A stretch of DNA of 11,368 nucleotides from CAZPLZ01 sp964587525. Lineage in GTDB: Bacteria > Oederibacteriota > CAKKQC01. Each line of letters begins with the position of its first letter. Within the stretch, counting starts at the first letter, position 1. The notes below the pieces were generated by a model, which saw only the letters and a program-made list of their open reading frames with translations, was not told where the DNA came from and made no database searches. Positions 1 through 5,229 of the stretch are shown piece after piece. The stretch lies in the NCBI GenBank assembly GCA_964587525.1, contig CAZPLZ010000108.1, positions 1 to 11,368 of the forward strand, read 5' to 3'. Both the position numbers and the translations under genes were made by a program.

Positions 1-47
1 CCCTCGACTTCGCTCGGGGCCCTGAGCGAGCGAAGCGAGTCGAAGGG
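1..47. repeat. REP-like imperfect palindrome
   Basis: The segment is an imperfect inverted repeat. CTTCGCTC at 8-15 pairs with GAGCGAAG at 28-35. The stem continues, after a bulged A at 7, with CTCG at 3-6 against CGAG at 36-39. A GGGCCC core lies at the centre. The outer ends, starting CCCTCGA and ending TCGAAGGG, have the look of dispersed intergenic hairpin repeats in GC-rich bacteria. It touches the window edge and may be longer. No second copy is visible here, so calling it a dispersed repeat is inference from style. Confidence 0.5.
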
Positions 48-101
48 CGACGGAGCAGCGCGCAGCGCAGGTCGGCCAGCGACCGCTCAGCCCCCTCCGA
101 C

Positions 102-120
102 CCGGCCTGCCGGACTTTTT
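102..120 (+). terminator. weak terminator-like stem with T-run
   Basis: A short stem of CCGG (102-105) and CCGG (110-113) with a 4-nt loop is followed two bases later by five T residues (116-120). The stem is only 4 bp, which is weak for a Rho-independent terminator. It could end a gene lying left of the window. The rest of 48-152 shows no gene or clear signal. Confidence 0.22.
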
Positions 121-152
121 CCGCATCCTGCTAGTGAAACGCTTCGCCGGTG

Positions 153-182
153 TTGACTTTCGAGGAGGTCATCACTTAGCAT
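153..182 (+). promoter_or_regulatory. possible sigma70-type promoter of the isomerase gene
   Basis: TTGACT at 153-158 resembles a -35 box. TAGCAT at 177-182, 18 bp further on, matches 4 of 6 positions of TATAAT. The predicted start of transcription would give a leader of roughly 35-40 nt before the ATG at 227, and that leader contains the AGGAGG at 211-216. The -10 match is mediocre, so this is a candidate only. Confidence 0.3.
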
Positions 183-226
183 TGTCTCGTTCCATAATTG
201 GTCAATAGACAGGAGGGCTTACGACG

Positions 227-1369
227 ATGAGAATCACGAACAGAGGGCTGGCCAAGCTGAAGAAGGAATTCAAGGGCTGGCTGCAGGGCGATCGAATTAA
301 CGCATTCTTCAGGGAATTCAATATCAAGTTCGCCGTGGGCCACTGGTGCGCGGGGGACTTTGGAGACCGGTTCGCGCTGGACGGCTACAACTCCAACAAC
401 CCCGCGTTCCGGAACGACCCGATCGGTCAGATCGAGCGCATCGCCGCGGCGGGAGTCAATGCGATCGAATTTCACGAGCGGTTGTTCATTGACCGGCACT
501 ACCAGAAAGACCCGGTCAAAATCCGGGAAATCAAGGACGCGATGAGCCGGTACGGCATGATCTGCAACAACATGAACATCAACTGCTGGAGCGACCCGAA
601 GTGGAAGCTGGGTGCCGCGTGCAATCCAGACCCGGCGATCCGCAAGGATGCGCTCGCGCTGCTGCACCAGGCCGCGGTCATCGCCAAGGAGCTGGGCGCC
701 AAGACAGTATCGCTCTGGCCGGGGTCGGACGGCTGGGACTACCACTTCCAGATCAACTACGGCAGGGCGCTTGAGTGGTACATCCAGGGTTGCACGGTGC
801 TGGCGAAAAGCGCGAAGCAACAGGGGATTAAGGCTGCGACGGAGCCCAAACCGCATGAGCCGCGCGAGATGAACATGATCATCAAGTCGGTGGCCAAGGC
901 GGCGCTGGTGTGCCAGCAGGTCAACAAGAACATCGGCGCCAAGGTCATGGGCGTCAACATTGACTACGGGCACGAGCAGATGGACAACAACACCCCGGCT
1001 GACGCGGTGTACATGCTTGAGGTGATCGGCGTCCCGATGGCGGCCACGCACATCAACGAGGCGAAGCCGTACAGCAACGACGAGGACCGCATCGCCGGCG
1101 CCGGGGACTGGTGGCGGATGGTGGATTACATCTACGCCACCATCGATGTGGGATTTGACGGCTACTTCGCCGAGGACCAGTTCACCTACCGGGACGATCC
1201 GACGGAATCCATGGCGCTGTCCCGTGAGTTCTTCGCGAACATCACTAAGCGCGCGCTGCTGATCTGGAAGGACCGCGATGTGCTGATCAAGGCGCAGGCG
1301 AAGGGTGATGGGCCTTCCGTCCTTAACGCACTCAAGCGCACGATCTTAAGCGGCGAGCCGATGAGGTAA
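227..1369 (+). CDS. xylose/L-rhamnose isomerase-like TIM-barrel sugar isomerase
   Basis: This 380-residue soluble protein of the xylose-isomerase-like TIM-barrel superfamily most likely interconverts an aldose and a ketose, or epimerises a ketose, using divalent metals in the cytoplasm. Motifs in order are FAVGHW (35-40), H83 in EFHER, a LWPGSDGWDY stretch (163-172), EPKPHEP (206-212), IDYGHEQM (245-252), HINEAK (275-280), DED (285-287) and AEDQF (315-319). EPKPxEP and GHEQM are xylose isomerase hallmarks. The ligand set E206, D246, H249, H275, D285, D287 and D317 with K208 instead matches the layout in Pseudomonas-type L-rhamnose isomerase. The length is close to that of actinobacterial XylA. 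The ATG at 227 has AGGAGG at 211-216, ten bases before it. The gene stands alone, followed by a strong stem. The substrate cannot be read from the sequence. Confidence 0.85.
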   Translation: MRITNRGLAKLKKEFKGWLQGDRINAFFREFNIKFAVGHWCAGDFGDRFALDGYNSNNPAFRNDPIGQIERIAAAGVNAIEFHERLFIDRHYQKDPVKIREIKDAMSRYGMICNNMNINCWSDPKWKLGAACNPDPAIRKDALALLHQAAVIAKELGAKTVSLWPGSDGWDYHFQINYGRALEWYIQGCTVLAKSAKQQGIKAATEPKPHEPREMNMIIKSVAKAALVCQQVNKNIGAKVMGVNIDYGHEQMDNNTPADAVYMLEVIGVPMAATHINEAKPYSNDEDRIAGAGDWWRMVDYIYATIDVGFDGYFAEDQFTYRDDPTESMALSREFFANITKRALLIWKDRDVLIKAQAKGDGPSVLNALKRTILSGEPMR

Positions 1370-1400
1370 TCCACGGCGCTCTTCCTACAAGTTTCACCTG

Positions 1401-1427
1401 AAGGCCGCGGAGCTGTCCCGCGGCCTT
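1401..1427 (+). terminator. perfect 10-bp stem-loop after the isomerase gene
   Basis: AAGGCCGCGG (1401-1410) and CCGCGGCCTT (1418-1427) form a perfect stem around a 7-nt loop. It lies 31 bp after the TAA of the isomerase gene. The following bases (AGGCTTTG) are not a true T-run, so termination may be partial or Rho-assisted. It separates the isomerase gene from the membrane-protein/glycosyltransferase pair. Confidence 0.55.
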
Positions 1428-1450
1428 AGGCTTTGCGATACTTAAAGAAC

Positions 1451-1984
1451 ATGCGTAAGGTGGCCCTGCGTTTCTCCCCTGACCGGCTTAAACGGCTGCT
1501 CGCCGCTGGGCTGTTTGCGGTGGCGTTCGGGTGGTTGGAAGCGGTGATCGTCGTCTATCTCCGCAAGCTCATCGGGCTGGAGGGCGCGCTGGACGCGATG
1601 GATCCGAAAACGCAGGAGGCCCTCCTGGAGAACTTTGCCACGATGCGTTCCAAGGGGCCAGGCAGCTTCCTGAGCCCGGAGTTTTTCCTCATCGAGCAGA
1701 GCCGGGAAGTCGCCACCATGCTTATGCTGCTGGCCTTTGGGTACCTGGCCGCAGGGACGTGGCGGCAGCGGGCTGCTTATTTCTTCTTTGCCTTTGGCGT
1801 CTGGGACATCGTCTATTACGCTGCGCTCTGGATCCTCGTGCGCTGGCCGCAGTCGCCCCAGACCCTCGACATCCTCTTTTTGATTCCGTTCCCCTGGATC
1901 GCGCAAGTGTGGATCCCCATCGCGATCTCGTTTGTGTTCATCGGGGGAGCGGTCTGGTCGCTGCGCGGACCCCGCCGGCGGTGA
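1451..1984 (+). CDS. small polytopic membrane protein of unknown function
   Basis: I do not recognise a named family. The product is 177 residues with about four to five hydrophobic segments: an N-terminal one containing AFGWLEAVIVVYL, one around MLMLLAFGYLAAG, one around AAYFFFAFGVWDIVYYAALWIL, and a C-terminal pair around ILFLIPFPWIAQVWIPIAISFVF. The conserved-looking stretches (GWLEAVIVVYLR, EQSREVATMLMLL, FGVWDIVYY, LFLIPFPW) resemble uncharacterised membrane proteins seen in several environmental bacteria. That is a recollection and has not been searched. The ATG at 1451 is preferred over an in-frame TTG at 1433 because the TTG falls just behind the terminator stem with no Shine-Dalgarno. 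The stop overlaps the GTG of the next gene (GTGA, 1981-1984), which points to translational coupling and a joint role with that glycosyltransferase-like protein. Confidence 0.8.
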   Translation: MRKVALRFSPDRLKRLLAAGLFAVAFGWLEAVIVVYLRKLIGLEGALDAMDPKTQEALLENFATMRSKGPGSFLSPEFFLIEQSREVATMLMLLAFGYLAAGTWRQRAAYFFFAFGVWDIVYYAALWILVRWPQSPQTLDILFLIPFPWIAQVWIPIAISFVFIGGAVWSLRGPRRR

Positions 1985-2028
1985 AACGGGTAGCCGTTCT
2001 CACGCTCGTCGGCCTGTGGGCGATCGCG
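1980..2028 (+). repeat. 5' shared block of paralogues A and B, copy 1
   Basis: These 49 bp cover the GTG start and first 16 codons of protein A. They match 5181-5229, at the start of protein B, in 46 of 49 positions, including exact runs of 22 and 18 bp. The genes diverge quickly beyond this block. Confidence 0.9.
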
Positions 2029-3972
2029 CTCGTCATGGGCCTGGTGCCCCGCGGCACCCGGCTGCTGGATAGCCTCCCGACGATCCTCGTTTCTGCGGGG
2101 CAGCGGGCCGACATCGAGAGTGGTGACCCGCCGTATCACCGCTTCCTTCGCACCCTCGCCAGAACACACCCTGGCGCGCCGGAGGTGTTGTTGATGGTCC
2201 ACGATCCGCGTCGCAATGATCTGTTCCAGTTTTACCGTGCTGCGTATGAACTCTACCCAACAAAAGTTCGGTTTGTTCCCGTCACCTTTGCGCCATCCGG
2301 GCAGAAGAAGTTTTCCCTCAACGTGGATCCTTCGCTGCACCGGCTGGTGAGGGAAGCACCTCTAAAGCTAGCGGCGTTGTACGAGCAGCCCGATCCTGGC
2401 CGAAGCGCGTTCTACACGGTGGCGGCAGCGGCGGATGGCGCGATTGAATTCACCGCGCTGGAGCCTCCCCCGGCTGCGGCTGAAGCAGCGCCGCCGGGGT
2501 ACAGCTCGCCGCGGCCAGCCTTGTGGCTGCTGGGGCTGGCCAGCCTCGTGCTGTTCGGCTGGGTGTTCAACGAAATTTCTGGGCTTGCGCGGCCTTTCCG
2601 GGGCGATCTTCCGTCCCTGCTGGCTCTGGCCTTGTTCTCTGGTGCTGGACTGACCGTGTGGGTTCAAGTGGTGATGTCCCTGGCGGGTGTTCGCTGGAGT
2701 CTCCCCGCGGTGCTGGCGCCCTGGGTGATTGTCCTGGCGGCGGCAGGCTGGAAATGGCGCACCGGTGGATGGAAAGCCATGACCACCCAGCCGGCCACGC
2801 ACCCCAAGCCACCAGTGGGGTGGGTGGATTACGCCGGTTTCGCACTGTTCGGCTTGGCAGCGTGCATGGCGCTGCTCCGAACGGCCATTCCCCTGTCGGC
2901 CTGGAGCAACTGGGACGCCTGGGCCATCTGGTTGTTCAAGGCCAAAGCCTGCTGGCTGGCGCGTGGCGTACCCTTTGAGTTCCTTAAAGAGCCGTTGTAT
3001 TCCTTCTCGCATCATGACTATCCGCTTGGGCTTCCCATCTTGAACAACTATCTCGCTCTGTGGACCGGCGGTCTGGACGGACGATTTCTACGAAGTCTTT
3101 CCCCGGTCTATCACGTTTTGTTGGGATGCCTGCTGGCGCGGCTGCTGCTGGAATTCGGGATGGCGCGGGGGCGGTGGCTGTGCGCGGGAGTGTTCTTGCT
3201 GATCCCGCTTGTGCTGGAGCAGGGTTCGAACGGTTACGCTGATCTGCCGGTAGCCTGCGGGATGATCGCCTGCCTGGTCCTGCTGGTCGCGTGCTGGCGC
3301 GGCCTGGCCGCCCCGTGGGTGGTGGGGTTTGCCGGAGGGGTGGCCGCCCTGATGAAGGCTGAAGGGCTCATGTGGGGCCTCGGCTGCCTGGCGGTCTTGG
3401 TGATTTGGACCGTGGCTAGGCGGCTGCGCGCCTCCCATCTGGCGGTCGCGGTGGTGGTGTTTCTGGCGCTCGTTAGCCCCTGGAAGCTGACGGCACGCAA
3501 CCTGGGGCTTCGCCCCAAAGATTATGTCATCGAACCCTCGCGCATGATTCAGAATCTGCCGGCCCGCGCGCCGCTGGTCGTCAAGGGTGTGCTCTATGAA
3601 ACACTCGGCTCGGGCGTGACCCTGCCGGCGCTTTCCGGGACTGCCCCGTTCAGCTTGGCACGATGGTTCAATCACCTTCGCACCAAGTGGCTCTTGCTTT
3701 GGCTTACGGTGCTTACCGCCCTCGTCGTGGGAAGACGCGAGTTGCTCACGCCGCCGCTGCGGGAGACAGCACTCGTTCTGCTCCTGCAGGCTTCCGCCTA
3801 CGGCGCCGTGTACCTCGCCTCAATTAAGGATGTCTCCTGGCACATCGTCACGTCGCTGGACCGGCTCCTCCTACAGCTTTCGCCGGTTGCCTGGGCGCTG
3901 GCCTGCGCCTTGCTAGCTTCACAACTGACACCCCCTTCTGTGGCGTCGCGCCAACCTTCCGGACCCCGGTGA
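1981..3972 (+). CDS. GT-C membrane glycosyltransferase-like protein A with N-terminal extracytoplasmic domain
   Basis: This 663-residue protein has one N-terminal membrane anchor (4-22), a soluble domain (about 25-175) and then about a dozen membrane segments. The layout and motifs fit GT-C (family 39/83-like) enzymes, which move sugars from polyprenyl-phosphate donors on the outer face of the inner membrane. Key stretches are SAWSNWDAWAIW (306-317, D312 a plausible catalytic Asp in a loop), HHDYPLGLP (344-352), NGYADLPVA (417-425), LMKAEG (457-462) and SLDRLLLQL (625-633). The soluble domain holds SGDPPYHRFL and RAAYELYPT. The GTG at 1981 is chosen for two reasons: it overlaps the previous stop (GTGA), and its surrounding DNA is nearly identical to the GTG start of protein B. 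Upstream in-frame codons belong to the preceding gene. Behind its TGA the frame continues into codons matching the C-terminus of B. Confidence 0.8.
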   Translation: MKRVAVLTLVGLWAIALVMGLVPRGTRLLDSLPTILVSAGQRADIESGDPPYHRFLRTLARTHPGAPEVLLMVHDPRRNDLFQFYRAAYELYPTKVRFVPVTFAPSGQKKFSLNVDPSLHRLVREAPLKLAALYEQPDPGRSAFYTVAAAADGAIEFTALEPPPAAAEAAPPGYSSPRPALWLLGLASLVLFGWVFNEISGLARPFRGDLPSLLALALFSGAGLTVWVQVVMSLAGVRWSLPAVLAPWVIVLAAAGWKWRTGGWKAMTTQPATHPKPPVGWVDYAGFALFGLAACMALLRTAIPLSAWSNWDAWAIWLFKAKACWLARGVPFEFLKEPLYSFSHHDYPLGLPILNNYLALWTGGLDGRFLRSLSPVYHVLLGCLLARLLLEFGMARGRWLCAGVFLLIPLVLEQGSNGYADLPVACGMIACLVLLVACWRGLAAPWVVGFAGGVAALMKAEGLMWGLGCLAVLVIWTVARRLRASHLAVAVVVFLALVSPWKLTARNLGLRPKDYVIEPSRMIQNLPARAPLVVKGVLYETLGSGVTLPALSGTAPFSLARWFNHLRTKWLLLWLTVLTALVVGRRELLTPPLRETALVLLLQASAYGAVYLASIKDVSWHIVTSLDRLLLQLSPVAWALACALLASQLTPPSVASRQPSGPR

Positions 3973-3985
3973 AAAGAAGGATGTG

Positions 3986-4016
3986 CTCTTGAGACGCCCG
4001 GTGCCCTCCTGTCAAA
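3986..4016 (+). repeat. exact 31-bp 3' shared block, copy 1
   Basis: The 31 bp from CTCTTGAGACG to CTGTCAAA are identical to 7142-7172. In the second copy they code for the C-terminus LETPGALLSK of protein B. Here they lie 13 bp behind the TGA of protein A, in A's own reading frame. They also mark the left edge of the lower-GC island. Confidence 0.93.
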
Positions 4017-4112
4017 TACGACCGGTGTGAGATGGAGTAAAATGAGAGTGATGAACACATGAAGCAGGTGATTGGGAAAAGACCGATGGGCAAGCATGTG
4101 TAAGGAGGCGTT

Positions 4113-4646
4113 GTGAGGTTGACCGACATCGCTGCTTGGGCAGGGCCAATAATTGCAGTCGGGGCGATTATCAGTTGGGTCGTCTTGTTTTGGCGTCGAT
4201 TTGGAAGGATCGAGCAAGGCATTCACCATGCCCTCGAAGCCATTGCCTCTATGAGTACTTCATTCGCCACTTTTGTGAAAAAGAGCAGGACAAAAGGGAA
4301 GCTTTCGAAGAAAGATTGGGAGGAGATTGCTGCTCCATTTTACCGAGCTCCAACCGAGTCTATACTCAATTTACTCAAGCAGATAAAGCCGGTGGGAAAT
4401 CCTGTCTCTGCGTCAGAATTGGAGGAAGTACGCCAATATGTCTCAAAGGCAGATCAAGGAGGGAGCCTGTCAGCACATGAGCGAAGTCGTCTTTACATCC
4501 TTAGCCAGCGGTTAAACAAAGAACGAGAGGCAAATCCAGCGGAGGCGATTATACTTACTGGCATCGTGGCTTTTCTACTTGGGTTGGCCATTGGCTCAGA
4601 GAAAGGAACAAGATGGCGGAGCGCCTTCACGCAATACTCGCGTTGA
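4113..4646 (+). CDS. orphan membrane protein with N- and C-terminal helices
   Basis: This is an unrecognised 177-residue protein. A hydrophobic helix spans about residues 8-27 (containing GPIIAVGAIISWVVLFW). A charged, mostly helical middle region follows (about 30-140, with KKSRTKGKLSKKDWEE and EVRQYVSKAD). A second hydrophobic helix lies near 144-161 (AIILTGIVAFLLGLAIGS). The GTG start at 4113 is supported by AAGGAGG at 4102-4108, four bases before it. Base composition is lower in GC than the glycosyltransferase genes, in line with acquisition. Its last 51 bp overlap the antisense HEPN remnant, so its C-terminus may have been created or trimmed by the rearrangement that cut the toxin. A role with the neighbouring antitoxin is possible but unsupported. 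Confidence 0.65.
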   Translation: MRLTDIAAWAGPIIAVGAIISWVVLFWRRFGRIEQGIHHALEAIASMSTSFATFVKKSRTKGKLSKKDWEEIAAPFYRAPTESILNLLKQIKPVGNPVSASELEEVRQYVSKADQGGSLSAHERSRLYILSQRLNKEREANPAEAIILTGIVAFLLGLAIGSEKGTRWRSAFTQYSR

Positions 4647-4730
4647 CATGACGGCTCCGACACGATGTTCTTCTTCGGCCCACTCTACCCATTGGCGCAC
4701 AATGTGAAGAACGTCAGGCGGCGCGGTCAT
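4596..4730 (-). pseudogene. hepT: truncated HepT-type HEPN toxin (N-terminal remnant)
   Basis: Starting at the ATG at 4730, which overlaps the end of the antitoxin gene by 17 bp, a 44-codon frame begins MTAPPDVLHIVRQW, continues WAEEEHR and ends at a TGA at 4596. This start resembles HEPN proteins paired with MNT nucleotidyltransferases, which typically open with a W-xxx-A-xx-D/E helix and run to about 120-140 residues. Here the frame stops where the CFHAQQ-like second helix would be expected. The catalytic RX4-6H motif is therefore absent. The 3' part is overlapped by the convergent gene ending at 4646, suggesting a recombination breakpoint near 4600-4650. A functional toxin is not encoded. 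Assignment rests on the short N-terminal match plus the operon position. Confidence 0.6.
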
Positions 4731-5046
4731 AAAGAATCTTTCCTTCCCGTGACGCGGGGCGGACAATTGTCCCAACGAGATTGCGGTACTTTTTGAATTC
4801 TTGAGGAGTTACCACGATCACATCTTTCGGTACGCCGAGGCCCCTTAAGGCAAGACGGATCTCAATTTCCCGGTTCCGTTTGGTCTTCCCCGCGTTGTTC
4901 ATGACCACCAGCAGGTCCACATCACTATCTGGCTCCACCGACCCCCGTGCATGGGATCCGAAAAGGATGATTTTCTCAGGATCGAACTGAGCGACGATCC
5001 GTCGCACCATCTCGCTAATGGCGTCCTGAATTGCTAGTTTTTGCAC
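4714..5046 (-). CDS. mntA: MntA-type minimal nucleotidyltransferase antitoxin
   Basis: This 110-residue minimal nucleotidyltransferase of the MNT/NTP_transf_2 family carries the GSX10DXD signature exactly: G30-S31 in LFGSHARGS, then D42 and D44 in SDVDLLVV. A third acidic residue, D75 in PKDVIVV, suits the metal site. In characterised MntA-HepT modules the enzyme attaches AMP to a tyrosine of its HEPN partner and neutralises it. The length is typical and the frame looks intact. The start is GTG at 5046 with only a weak AGG upstream. Downstream on the same strand the HEPN gene begins inside this gene's end, the usual operon order, but that toxin is truncated. The gene may thus be an orphan antitoxin, decaying, or useful against related toxins elsewhere in the genome. 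Confidence 0.85.
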   Translation of the reverse strand: MQKLAIQDAISEMVRRIVAQFDPEKIILFGSHARGSVEPDSDVDLLVVMNNAGKTKRNREIEIRLALRGLGVPKDVIVVTPQEFKKYRNLVGTIVRPASREGKILYDRAA

Positions 5047-5092
5047 GATGCGCCTAATTTTACCTTGGAATCATCCCTTCCGGGCCATGATA

Positions 5093-5167
5093 AAATATTA
5101 GTCGCCCATCGTGAGCAGCGCTTCGAACCCCAACTGTTTCACGCGGGCGGCGGCGCGGTCACCGAGC
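5093..5167 (-). pseudogene. 3'-end relic of a protein C-like gene
   Basis: These 75 bp match 7177-7266, the end of the gene for protein C, with three substitutions and one 15-bp gap. The gap removes one of two tandem GCGGCGCGGTC units and stays in frame. On the minus strand the relic reads GDRAAARVKQLGFEALL followed by TMGD and a stop, the same C-terminus as protein C minus five residues. No upstream part of the gene is present: immediately beyond lies the start of protein B. It is the scar of a deleted C-type gene or of a partial duplication. Confidence 0.8.
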
Positions 5168-5180
5168 GGAGCTCGCCGGT

Positions 5181-5229
5181 GGTGAAACGGGTAGCCGTTC
5201 TCGCGCTCGCTGGCCTGTGGGCGATCGCG
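5181..5229 (+). repeat. 5' shared block of paralogues A and B, copy 2
   Basis: Second copy of the 49-bp block at 1980-2028, with three mismatches. It covers the GTG at 5182 and codons 1-16 of protein B. The identity begins only one base before the GTG, which supports that start codon. Confidence 0.9.

Larger units (their letters stand above)
4017..5092. other. lower-GC inserted island with broken toxin-antitoxin module
   Basis: About 1.08 kb sits between two sequences that are only 4 bp apart at 7173-7176: the 31-bp block (3986-4016 = 7142-7172) and the start of the protein C 3' end (5093 onward = 7177 onward). It is visibly richer in A and T than the flanks and carries unrelated genes: a two-helix membrane protein, a truncated HEPN gene and an MntA-type gene. 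The pentamer AAATA occurs at both edges (4014-4018 and 5093-5097), which could be a target-site duplication or chance. No transposase, integrase or clear terminal inverted repeats are seen. Confidence 0.6.

Noticed and set aside
176..1051. A 291-codon minus-strand frame
   Set aside because: It is antisense to the isomerase gene, rich in Arg, Val, His and Asp, without recognisable domains.
1433..1450. TTG start six codons before the ATG of the small membrane protein
   Set aside because: It lies directly behind the terminator stem and has no ribosome-binding sequence.
1531..1980. Upstream extension of protein A to an earlier in-frame start
   Set aside because: This stretch lies within the small membrane protein gene and gives low-complexity, unconserved residues. 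The GTG at 1981 is backed by the GTGA overlap and by the match to the start of B.
4038..4043. TAAAAT as a -10 box for the gene at 4113
   Set aside because: No acceptable -35 box was found at the right distance.
4017..5092. The island as a classic insertion sequence
   Set aside because: No transposase frame and no convincing terminal inverted repeats were found; only a 5-bp AAATA at each edge.
5041..5181. Upstream extension of protein B to a TTG at 5041
   Set aside because: The added codons are antisense of the C-gene relic, and DNA identity with A begins at the GTG at 5182.
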